A DNA stretch of 64,000 nt, taken from contig CALNHX010003285.1 of NCBI GenBank assembly GCA_940337035.1, positions 89,731 to 153,730 on the forward strand. Direction: 5' to 3'. Below the pieces are notes generated by a model that worked only from the letters and a program-made list of their open reading frames with translations, was not told the origin of the DNA and did not search any database. Position 1 is the stretch's first letter. The number at the start of each line of letters is the position of its first letter. The position numbers were made by a program, and so were the translations under genes. Positions 45,001 to 56,425 of the stretch are shown in pieces. The DNA comes from Agriotes lineatus (Eukaryota > Arthropoda > Insecta > Coleoptera > Elateridae).

Positions 45001-48000
45001 ATGGTATATTCACCTTCACAAGAAGCTTTTAATGTAACATCGTTAGGCAATATAATCTCAGTTTCGTTACTCCGTCCATAGTAGATTATAGTAGCATAGT
45101 TAGGGTGCTCGTATTTAAAATTTACGAAGACAGATACCCAACCAACGTCGTCAGGTTTAGTTTTCTTGATAGATGATACACTAGAATTTAATTCGTCAGT
45201 AAAACTTTTGGATAACGATTCTGTTTTAGAGTTATCACATCCAGTGTTCAAACTCGATTTCTCTTGACGTGTAGATCTAGAACTGCTTGTAGTAGAAGCA
45301 ATATTACTTGAAAGCGGTTCGGGATCATCAGTCTGCTGTCCTTTTTGACAACGATTATTAAAACATTCTAGGTCTTCATTTTCTATCATAATTATCAATT
45401 CAGGGGAGATTTCAACCCATGACGATATTCTAGTTCCATCTGGAAATTGTGTCACTAGCATAGCTTCGCGATTTAATATACTGTGAGTTCCATCCTCCCT
45501 GGCATAATATATTTCTTCGTAGCGATAATCTGTTGCTGACGAGGTGTAGTATTTCTTCTCCTCTATAATCGCAGACCTACTAATTTTCAAGTTATTACCG
45601 GCGCTAGTAATCAGACTGAATTTAGTGAACGGCGCCACGGTATTCTGCAAAATATAGGCCTGATCTATATTTTTAATATGGTGTCTTTTCCATCGTTGAC
45701 AGGCTTTGTGGCTTAATAAGTAATGACGCTCTGGTCCGTTAATTAAATGTTTATGAAAACGATTTATCAGTCGGTGGAGATATTTTTGAAATTTTGGTAA
45801 ACTAACAGCATGTGTATGTAAAGCTATCAAATTGCTAAACCTGCGACTCTTACGTTCGCCTTTTTCCGTCTCAGATCGTTTCTTTGATTGCACCTTCATA
45901 TACGGCACATCACAACACACTATTTGTTGATTAACATTCATAATATCAATATTACCATCACACTTCTTTATAATAACGGCTCCACTTCGAGTAAATATTC
46001 TATACGATTCATGGGCGATATTCTTGCATTGAGGACCTATGTCATGATACTTCTGTTTAATTCGAAAAAAGTCTTTATTTACGCCAGCAATACTCTGAAT
46101 CGATAATCCTGATGGAAGACATATTCTCAATTCATATTTGAAATTATTGTTCGAATTTAACTTCTTTACTGGCAATAGTTTGGTTATTTCAAAATTCTTC
46201 CTAGTTTTATAAAAAGAGGGTTTAAAAGACAAACGTTTCAAAATAGATCCTACCTGGATCTCTACAAACGATTTCACGCGTCTAACATATTGATACTTAT
46301 GAAGTCTACTGGAGCATATTTTAAAAAGAGGCAAATGACTAGCAACGGCCTTTCTAATGTGGCTAATAATTTTGTTTGAAGACCTTTGCAAACATTCCAA
46401 ATCTGACTGTTTGGACGATAAAGATTTTTTTGCAAAACGTTGCTCCTCAGAACTGTGTTCAGTTAACGATGTAGAATCAGAAGCATTCTCAGACACCTTG
46501 GAAATAATTCCATAGGAGTATTTTGGTGAAAATGCCTCCATTGTTGTTTTTGACGGCACCCTACTACCTGATTTCATTTTAGTAGAGCTTATTTTCGATC
46601 CTGATTTAAATGTTCCCTCTAAACTGCGGAGTTCCTTTGAATTTAAAGTTTCTTTAGAAGCGGAAAGTTTTACTCGTATCTTTCGCTTGCTTAACTGCTT
46701 AAGAAAAGGCACTAATAGCTCCTCTGAAAACACTAACTGCCTTTTCGTTACATATGGTATGTTAAAACACTTCAGTACGTGGTTTTGCTGTTCAGACACA
46801 AAGTACATTTGCTGTTCCTTCGCCCTTTCTGGATTTTTTCTCTGATGTTTTATAGCTTTGCAAATTTTTTCACAAAGTTCATCCTCTGGTTCACATGTTC
46901 TTGATAGTTTAGCAAATACAACAATCGTCTGATCGGATAAAGCAAAGTGGAACATAAAAGGATGACAGCTAGGCACTTCGCTATGATGCAGTATCAAACT
47001 GTGTCCTTGCATACATATATTCAAGGAAATCTTCCTTGGAGTTCTAAAGAATCTAGTTTGGTCTACTGTTACTTTAACCCCGTCTTGACTATGGAATGTA
47101 ATGGTGGAGCCCGTTAACTGAAGGCGCTGCTTACCCAAATCGTAAGCCAAAAAAGCATAGGGTTTCTCTGCTTCATGTCTGAGAGTTAGCTTCCTACGCA
47201 CAGGTGGAACTGTGGGCTGCGACAATTTCTCTAGCACGGCAATTTGCGATGGAGGGCCAGTTGCCACTTTACCCTTTCCTTTGTCTGATTTTCCCTTATC
47301 CGATTTTCCTCCCTTATCTGATTTGCCACCCTTATCTGATTTACCTCCCTTATCCGATTTGCCTCCTTTATCTCCACCCTTTTTGCCTTTCTTATCGCCG
47401 GAGTCTGTAGTTATTTTTGGCTCGCGAAGCTCCTTCAATTTCTTTCCTTTTATTGAATTCGGTTGCACAAAATCAATGTCGGCAAACGTTAGATCTGGAT
47501 AGTATACCTGCTTTGATTCCTTATGTTTCTTTTCAAGTTGCTCAAATTCTTTTTCAAAAGCTTCTAAATATTTTACCTCCTCTCGTGCGAGCCATCCAGC
47601 TTCGTCGTGAATTATGAATTGACAGAAATCTTTAACAAATACTGGTGTTCGTAGACACTGGTTCCATACCTGCCGATTAATGCCAAAGTCGTCCACATTA
47701 TTGTGATAACGTAAGAGTAACGTATCGTCAACAGGGCAGTACTTATGATCTAGGCACAGATAATCTTGTTCGGCCTTATTAAGTTCTTGAAGCATAACGG
47801 TGGCTGACATATTTTCGTACCATTTATACGCTGACATATTTTTAGCTTCGTAAAGATTCGGAATATCTATAAATTCTACACTTGGAATATTTATTTCAGG
47901 TTCTTCCACAGTACCTGTAGAAGGGTTAATAGTTGGAATATGGGACATATGAAGCGATTTGACATTTCGAGCACAGTTTTTGTAGGAAGGAAAAGTCACT

Positions 48001-49853
48001 TGAAGACTACAACAGCTGCAGCTACTACACAAGCTGTCATCGCTTCGATCATCATGGCTACATTTAACAGAATTGAAAAATATAGTGTGAACTGCGTATT
48101 GCAATTCATGCAAGGGCAAATCTAATTTCTCACATATGTTATGTAAGTTGTATTTGTTAACAAGAAGTTTAATTTCATCTGTAGTGGAATACTTTTTCCA
48201 CAGGATAGCAGGCATACGTAGCTTTAAGTTATTCGTGCAGATATTCATAAACTCTGCTGCTATTGCTTGATAAGGACTTATCATTATTTCCAGGTCGTTA
48301 TCTTCATGTATTATAAATTGCTTTTTAGATATATTAAAATCTATCTTCGGCTTATAGCAGTATTCACGTTTTGATGTTGCTTTATTTTTGAAAAAAGCAT
48401 GAACATTAACGTTTTTATTTAGTACATCGGCCAAATACGTTTTAATTCCACTATGTAGTGGAATATCGCATTTTCGTGGAATATCTTGAAGAAAAACCCC
48501 TGTATTCGTGCTATCAGAAGATTTGGGCTCAACATGTGCTTCAACTGGACCTGGTATTAAGTAGTTAATTTGTTCGGTAATCGCGTACAAAAGAAATGAG
48601 ACATTAATGCACTCTGGGGGAGCCATGCCCATTATGCGGTTGTATACTTTAAATTCAGGCGCTGGTTTAAGAGGCTTTCGACCTACGTCGTATAATTTTA
48701 AATGTCTAATATAATTCGTATGCCGTCGGGTAATATCAAGCGATTTAATTATGTTAGCCCCTATGTCAGTTAACACATCAATACACTGTTCATCGTCCAA
48801 TGTTTCGTCAGTAAGGGCTAGATCAGATGGATAAATTGTCATATGGAAGGTATTTTCGAAATATTTAGGATACGAGTCGCTCTCAAAGCCTTCAAAAAAG
48901 TTATTCCAAAAATTACGAAGGACTGAAGTTTTTACATTCTCGCTAGAATATAGCGAAGAATCAGCATCACTTTGCAGTGATGCACTACCACTATCTTCCA
49001 TGCCTTCAAACCGTGGTGTAGCAGCTGATTCCGATAATGTGTCATCTTTTTTTGATATCTCTATAATACCCGTTAAAGGCACTCCAATCTCAAATAGTTC
49101 TTGAATTAATTTAAAATCATAAAATCCAACAATTACCACACAGATATGCTTATTTGGTATATCGATCGACTCATACTGTCCATCTTTTAATCCTCGTTGC
49201 AGTGGCGATGATAATTTAAATTTTATTTCATTGTTTGAATTACAGATGTCGTAAACCTTTACCTCTACACCACCTTTTTTCCCTTTATCTTTACCTTTAC
49301 CTTTATCTGAAGCTTTGCCCTTATCTTTTCCACCTTTCGCATTCTTCCCCTTCTTCTGTGATTGATCTTCAACAGGCTGTATCAACTTAGCACGTTCGTT
49401 TTCTAAACCTTTTTCCCAATATAGTTCCTTTTGAGATACCGCAACATCTTGGTTCAAGATCAAAATAATCTGAAGTTTGATTAAATTTGCAACCAACCTG
49501 CACGGTAACACCTCTTGATTTCTTAAATGATTTTCAGCTTCGTTGGCGGCATTTTTAAATAAAGAAGCGTAGCTCTTCATATACTGCTTTAGTGAATCTT
49601 CAGACACATTTTCAATAGTTGTTAGCACTCCTTCAAAATCGAGAACTTTCACTGAATTTTTTTTATCTACCTGTCCACCACACCGAAATCTTTCTATTGC
49701 CAGCGAATATGCCTCCACACGTTCCACCATGATGAAAACGTCGCATGTTCGTTTAGCATGTACACTGTTTAAGTTCACAGCTCGTAGATTGTCTTGCCAG
49801 TGGAGTAAACTGCTTGTTTGGTGAGAAAGGCTACTTTTTTTTGCAGACGACAT
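42002..49853 (-). CDS. Spag17: SPAG17 (axonemal central-pair protein)
   Basis: Exon 1 runs 49853-42522 (2444 codons) from MSSAKKSSLSHQ. A GTTAGT donor, a 49-bp intron and a TTTTTCAG acceptor lead to exon 2, 42472-42002, giving about 2600 residues in phase 0. SPAG17/PF6 is a large scaffold of the C1a projection of motile 9+2 axonemes, needed for sperm and ciliary motility (known for the family). Matching blocks include LYDVGRKPLKPAPEFKVYNR and MGMAPPECINVSFLLYAI near residues 385-430, and DGTRISSWVEISPELIIMIE near 1465-1490. Two Lys/Gly/Asp-rich low-complexity tracts lie near residues 165-200 and 815-860. The C-terminus is Ser-rich. It is somewhat longer than the vertebrate protein (about 2200). 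The near absence of introns is unusual. No frameshift or stop interrupts it. Confidence 0.9.
42473..42521 (-). other. 49-bp intron of SPAG17
   Basis: GTTAGT donor and TTTTTCAG acceptor on -. Without splicing, the frame would end three codons past the donor (VSF stop). With splicing it gains 156 residues in phase. This is why I join the two frames. Confidence 0.7.
47270..47400 (-). repeat. In-frame GGKSDK repeat within SPAG17
   Basis: Near-identical 18-bp units encode GGKSDK about five times, flanked by other Lys/Gly-rich sequence. It forms a flexible basic linker in the protein. Confidence 0.85.
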
Positions 49854-51036
49854 GCTTCTGCACTAGCTAAGTGCTAACTAAAAGTATTGACAGCTCAATA
49901 ATATCGGTCAATGAGCGCGCTAGGCTAAACTCCAGTATAGCCCTTTGGTGCTTAGGCGCATGCGGTTGATAATGTGATTTTCAGTTTGTCGGCGATTCTA
50001 CAAATGTTCAGACAATGAAGGCAAAACACGAGCGTCTCATGCCAGATCTAATCTTGGCTGACATCAAGGTGCTAATTTAGGTTAGCTGCAGTTTAAGATT
50101 TGATTCTACTTAGTACAAAAATGCCTGTGTATTACCGTAAAAACGGAGTTAGTCCAATCGTAGACAATAATATTAAATTTGAATTTTCCAATGGGTATTT
50201 CTTTTAATGATCGCTTAAAATCCAGTTTCACCACTGACATGCGTATATTCCGTAAATGTCAAAATGTACCAGTGGACTACACTGGAGTTTTCCCCCGTGC
50301 TACTTTATTATTACAGTTTGAAATATGTTATGCTTATAATGCTAATTTAGTGTTTAAATGAAAAAATAAAGATGCAGAAGTAAGACCACTAATTCAAAAT
50401 CGCAATTTGAATTGATAATTTACATCGACACAGAAGTAAATATTTGACGTTATATGAAAACTTACCTTTTTATTATGCACGGTTATTCACTTAAACAAGA
50501 CTAATTGAAATATCATAAATGACAGTTATTAATACCTACACTGACATTTACATTTTTGTTCTATTCGTTTAAAAAACGTCAAATTTAAACATTCACATTT
50601 TGTTCTATACAGTGTGTCCCATAAAAGCTTCAGGTAACCTTTTTCTATCGTGAAAGATGAACACAAAACTGCAATAAAATTGTTCTGTGCAACTGCAAGA
50701 AACTACTTCAAAACTTGTTACAAATTACAATTAAAAACGTCAATAACCTGCTGTGGACAGTACCAATACCTAGACTAGCAACTTATAATGTACAATCTCC
50801 AGATTGCGGACAAGTGCTTATTGCACTTATGCAATCTCCTATATATGTGCAATGGAATTACTTGTATACATGTAAATCCGCTGTAAAAATGCTCAATAAA
50901 TTAAATTACAAAAATTACTTAGTTTTCTTGTACGATGTGGTTAATGTTGTTGTTATTTCTAACAGCAAATTATAAGGAACTATAAAGAAAACTTTGTAAA
51001 AATTCAGTAAATAAAACGCATATTCTATCAATAGGA
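49854..51036. other. SPAG17 upstream region, no other gene recognised
   Basis: This holds the presumed promoter of SPAG17, but I see no distinctive core element. Short frames (50179-50361, 50715-50975) lack motifs. CAGTGTGTCCCATAAAAG near 50611 resembles a common repeat end. Confidence 0.35.
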
Positions 51037-52500
51037 ATAGTAATTTACGTACAAGGCCGGAAAATGACTTATTAAAGTACGAGTTTAGATGTTTACGGAC
51101 GAGGCAAGGAACGAGCCGAGTCTGGAATTTCTAAACGAGTATTTTAATAATATTTTACGGCCGTGTATCGTACAATGTTTTATTTCATACTGTTTTATAT
51201 TATCATATATAATGCAACTAGTGGGTTCTTGATTATCAAATAATCATTTCGGTTTACATGAGATATATTGTTTGGCAATCACGCGAGTCTGAAGGACGAG
51301 AGTGATTGCCTAAAACAATATATCAATTTGAAACAGAAATGATTTGATAATCAAGAAGACACGAGTTGCATTCGGCTAGATTATATCACGAGTCAATAAA
51401 CAACGTTTGAATAGTGTATTTTAAATATTAAAAGTAGAGTTAATGTAATTGTTATGATAATGGTACTGACAGCAGGTAACGTGATGTTTGTGAAAACGTG
51501 TGATTATCACCTATTAATCAGGAAGGTATGTGATTGTCAGTTGCTATCTGCATTATCAAAAGTTAGTACTTGCGTAACTATGCATTTTGTCGTTTTTCAT
51601 TGGTTGCTGTTAGAGGGAGTGGTATAATCATATATAATGCAACTAGTGGGTTCTTGATTATCAAATAATCATTTCGGTTTACGTGAGATATATTGTTTGG
51701 CAATCACGCGAGTCCGAAGGACGAGCGTGGTTGCCTAAAACAATATATCGAGTGGAAACAGAAATGATTTGATAATCAAGAAGACACGAGTTGCATTCGG
51801 CTAGATTATATCACGAGTCCTCGCGTGATTGCCAAACAATTTATCTCACATAAACCGAAATGATTATTTGATAATCAAGAACCCACTAGTTGCATTATAT
51901 ATGATTATACCACTCCCTCTAACATCAACCAATGAAAAACGACAAAATGCATAGTTACGCAAGTACTAACTTTTGATAATGCACATAGCAACTGCCAATC
52001 ACATACCTTCCTGATTAATAGGTGATAATCACACGTTTTCACAAACATCACGTTACCTGCTGTCAGTACCATTATCATAACAATCACATTAACTCTACTT
52101 TTAATATTTAAAATACACTATTCAAACGTTGTTTATTGACTCGTGATATAATCTAGCCAAATGCAACTCGTCTCCTCTTGATTATCAAATTATTTCTGTT
52201 TCAAATCGATATATTGTTTTAGGCAATCACTCTCGTCCTTCAGACTCGCGTGATTGCCAAACAATATATCTCATGTAAACAGAAATGATTATTTGATAAT
52301 CAAGAACCCACTAGTTGCATTATACATATATGATAATATAAAACAGTATGATATAAAACATTGTACGATACACGGCCGTAAAATATTATTAAAATACTCG
52401 TTTAGAAATTCCAGACTCGGCTCGTTCCTCGCCTCGTCCATAAACATCTAAACTCGTACTTTAATAAGTCATTTTCCGGCCTTGTAACGTAAATTACTAT
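51037..52500. mobile_element. 1.46-kb palindrome with composite arms
   Basis: Arms of about 600 bp mirror each other. ATAGTAATTTACGT at 51037 pairs with ACGTAAATTACTAT ending at 52500. Inside are ACTTATTAAAGTACGAGTTT, AACGAGCCGAGTCTGGAATT, GGCCGTGTATCGTACAATG, TGCAACTAGTGGGTTCTTGA and a 250-bp block with GTACTGACAGCAGGTAACGT. The centre (about 51640-51900) is one more palindromic copy of the AACTAGTGGG...TTGCCTAAAACAATA sub-unit. No coding content; target duplication not identified. Confidence 0.8.
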
Positions 52501-52544
52501 TACGGTCAACGAAAAAATTTTGAAATCAACTCGTTTGTTAATCA

Positions 52545-55010
52545 TCACGCAGCTCTTAATTGCGTCCACTGCTGGACATAGGCCTCCCCTAATCTTTTCA
52601 CTTTATGTCTGTCTTGTGCCTCCCGTATCCAGATTCCTGCTATTCTTTTCAGGTCATCAGTCCATCTGGTCGGTGGTCATCCCTGACTTCTTTTGGTCTC
52701 CCTGGGCCTCCATTCCATAATCTGTTTGGTCCACCAATCGTCTCGTATTCTTGCTAAATGACCTGCCCAGTTCCATTTCAGTGTTACAATTTTTTCAATG
52801 ACGTCCTGAGCTCCTGACCTTCGGATTTCCTCGTTTGTTAAATGTTCTCGGAGGCTTACACCCAACATTGCACGCTCCATGGCTCGTTGAGTTGTTCTTA
52901 ACCTGTTCGCTGATCTTTTCGTTAACGTCAAGGTTTCCGCTCCATAAGTTTTCACCGGCAGGACACATTGATCGTAAAATTTTCTTTTCAAACACATTGG
53001 AACATTACTCCTTAAAATATGACTCAGCCTGCCAAAAGCTGCCCAGGTCAGACCAATTCGTCTGTTTATTTCATGTGTTTGGTTGTCTTTTCCAATTTTA
53101 ATTTCGTGACCTACATATTTATATGTATGTACTTGTTGTATGATGTTGTTGTCGATATTTATGTTGTCGCTCATTACCAAGTTTGTCATGATATTTGTTT
53201 TTTCGAAGTTTATTTTCAGTCCTACTTTTTCTGAGGAGTCTTTTAGTGTTTTAAGCATAAAGTTTGCATCTTGTAGATTATCCGAGATCAATACAATGTC
53301 GTCGGCGAATCTTAGGTGATTTAACCTCCGTCCATTAATGTTAACACCGACATTGTGCCATTATGTATTCTTGAATACAAGTTCTAAGACAGCTGTAAAT
53401 TTGGGTGAGATGTTATCCCCTTGCCTTACTTGTTCTATGTTAAATTTTTCGGTGTCTTCATATAATCGTACGTTTGATGTAGCGTTTTTATAAATGTTTC
53501 TAATTAATGACGTGTATCTATAATCTATTCGGCTTTGATTTAGTGCTTTTAGTATTGCTTGTAGTTCTACTGAGTCGAAAGCCTTCTCATAGTCTACGAA
53601 GACCAACACCAGCGACATGTTATATTCAATACACTTTTCAATCAAGGTCTTTACAGTTTGTGCCATATCCCGCTCTGAACCCTGCTTGTTCTTTGGGTTG
53701 TTCGAAATCTAATTTACGTGTTAATCTTCTCGTTAAAATTTTCATAAACAGCTTATACATATGTGTCAAAAGGCTGATAGGCCTGTAATTTTCTAATTTT
53801 GTAATATCTCCCTTCTTGTATAACAGTATTATTACTGCATTATTCCAGCCACTAGGTATCAATCCTTGTTCCAAGCATTTATTGAACAATTCTTTTAGTG
53901 AGTTTATGAGGGGTTCTCCTCCTCTACAACTATTCCATCATCTCCAGGTGCTCGATGATTTTTCATTTCGCTTAGAGCTGTTCTAATTTCCGATAGCGTA
54001 ATAGGCAGAAGTATTTCTGACCCTTGGTTTATGAGTTCTTTTACTACTGGTGTCTCATGTTGCAATTTGCGACTAGTATAAAGATCTTTGTAGAATGTTT
54101 CGGCCACTTTAAGTATATCTTGTCTATTTGTTTTTACCATACCATGCTCATCCCTTAATTTACATATTTCTTTTTTGCCTCCTGCGAGTTTATTTCTCAT
54201 TACCTTCAGGCTTTTATTTTCTTCTTCTGTATTCGTAATTATGTTAGTATTGTATCTCCTTAAATCTTTTCTAATTTCTTTTGAGATTCGCTTGTTTAAT
54301 TTTCTATACTCTTCTTTATTTGCCTTGTCGTTTCCTTTCAAGTTTCTCCTTTCTTTCATTAATATTTTTGTATTCTCGCAAATTTTTTCACTTTTGATAG
54401 TATTTCTTTTGCAAAAGTTGGATTTTGCTGTTTCGATTGCATTTACTATCTTTTTGTTATGGTCATTTATGTTTAAGTTTTTAAGGTAGTAATTTTCTAG
54501 AGATTTACTGATGCTATTGGAGTATGCTTCAAGTTGTTCTGGTGGACTCCAGGTAATGGGCTTCTCTTTTTTGATCATCGTTGTTCTTTCTTTCCGCAAA
54601 TTAATTATTACTTTAGCTCTAACTGCTCTATGATCACTTCCAACTGATAATTTGCTTAGAACGTTTACATCTTTGATTATCTGTTTTCTGTCTGAAATGA
54701 TAAAATCTATCTCATTTTTAGTTACTCCATCAGGGCTTGCCCATGTCCACTTCCTATGTTCCTTTTTCCTGAAAAATGTGTTCATTGCATACATTTTGTG
54801 TTGTAACATGAAGTTTAGCAGCATTTCGTCCCTTTCACCAATTCCGAAATTTCCAATTACTAACTCGTGTTCATCCTTCTTCTTTCCGAGTTTGGCATTG
54901 AAATCTCCAATTAGCATATTGTAGTGAGCTGGTTCTTGATTCTTGGTTTTTCTATGTCTTCATAAAAGTTTTGCATTTCTTCGTCATCATAGTCGCTTGT
55001 TGGAGCATAT
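52545..55010 (-). mobile_element. RTE-like LINE, nearly full-length ORF, few breaks
   Basis: Reading from 55010 on -: YAPTSDYDDEEMQNFYED, a frameshift near 54920, then LIGDFNAKLG, WTWASPDGVTKNEIDFI and GSDHRAVR (endonuclease end). Next come EMKNHRAPGDDGI, a frameshift near 53905, then NYRPISLLTHMYKLFMKI and EQAGFRAGYGT. Another shift leads to VFVDYEKAFDSVE and QVRQGDNISPKFTAVLE, an in-frame stop at 53361, then LRFADDIVLISDN and the tail LTNEEIRRSGAQDVIEK, WAGHLARIRDDWWTKQIMEW. The 5' end is cut within the endonuclease domain at about 55010. Breaks are few, so insertion was fairly recent. Confidence 0.88.
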
Positions 55011-55069
55011 AACCAACAAGTGTGTTAATGGGCGATTATTAATCGCCTTCATTAACACACTTGTTGGTT
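55011..55069. repeat. 59-bp nested perfect hairpin
   Basis: AACCAACAAGTGTGTTAATG at 55011-55030 is exactly mirrored at 55050-55069. The 19-bp centre holds a second hairpin, GGCGATT/AATCGCC with a 3-base loop. It lies at the 5' truncation point of the RTE-like LINE. Confidence 0.9.
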
Positions 55070-55199
55070 AAATAACTATAAACCGCTAGTAGAATAAAAT
55101 TTTTATTTTGCAGTTTTAATAAACAACCATTTTAATGGCTTGTATCCTGTATCCAAGTAAATAAAGAAGATATTATAAAGCAAAATTGCATAAATAATA

Positions 55200-56019
55200 C
55201 AGGGTGTTGAAAAAGAGCCGCAATCGTATAGTACTACCGTAATTGACATCAAATAAGTATCATAAATCCGTTTTTAAAAATTTGCTGCTATGCTTATATC
55301 GGAAGATATAAAATTCCTTCTACCAAAATTAAAAACTGTTCTAAAGCTATGATATTAACTGTATTAACAATTTTTCCTAACAAAATAAAAGCGTTAATCT
55401 ATATCAACAATTTCCGGTTAGTATAGTAATGAATAACAGTTTTATTAGACATCCTCAAAGAACAAAATATTGTTGAAAATACAAAATTGCCGATCTGACA
55501 ATTCTGCAATATTTGTATGTATTTAAGCACAATAAACTAGTCACCATATTTCAATAAAAAACAATGTTTTGTCAAAATATCAAATTCTGACAGTACCACG
55601 AATCTTAGTACATTAATTTCAAACGCGTAATAATGGAATATACAAATAACGAATATTTTGATATGCTTATGTACTTAATTTAACGGCCTTTTTGCTATTA
55701 ATAAACCTTATAATTATTACTTCTGTTGAAAATTAAAAATAAACAATTTTTCAAACTATAAACTACCATTGCTTAATTTAAACTTATAAAGCACACAACA
55801 AACGTAAAAAATGAGAATCTAGACACAGGTCATTTTTTTGTAATGCATGTATGTTGGCACTTAACTCCTTTGTACAGTGTTGCCATATTTTCTAACTTAA
55901 AAACAGCATTATCTCTGAAACGGTTGTCGGAATAAAAAAAATTGTGTTAACTTTTTTGTTACTTTACCCATGAAGAACATCATGATACTCTTCGATTGCG
56001 CGACTTTTTCAACACCCTG
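55200..56019. mobile_element. Tc1/mariner-type MITE, 820 bp, TA target
   Basis: CAGGGTGTTGAAAAAG at 55200 and CTTTTTCAACACCCTG ending at 56019 are inverse copies followed inward by CGC-CAATCG matches. TA flanks both sides. No transposase. Confidence 0.75.
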
Positions 56020-56425
56020 TATTTAGAAACCAGTCTGTCAATTTGCTACACCATTCTTACAAACAGTAAAGCAAATCCATGGCATTAATAACATGGGCGT
56101 TTAATTTATGAAAAACTATATTCTATCTTAGTAATACAAAATGTAATTGCATTTTAAAATTCGAATTATGATACTATAAGTATAAACTAATGTTTCAAAC
56201 AGATTGATTACTAACGTTGGTCCCACTAAGTATATAGAGGACCCAATATACACTGCTTCATAATGACGTGCATATTATATTATTACGTAACTGTTATCAG
56301 CGCCACTCAAGTCAAGATTTGTTTTCGTTATCTACCAGTGATTAGTTCGAATAACCACAGTTACAAAGCACATATGTATGGGAGTTAGTTTATGTACTAC
56401 TTCTCAAATACGACAATTGCACAAA

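Noticed and set aside
47204..47502. Plus-strand Pro/Leu-rich frames
   Set aside because: Antisense shadow of the GGKSDK repeat in SPAG17.
54175..54489. Phe/Leu-rich plus-strand frame suggesting a membrane protein
   Set aside because: Antisense of the Lys-rich linker of the RTE-like LINE on the minus strand.
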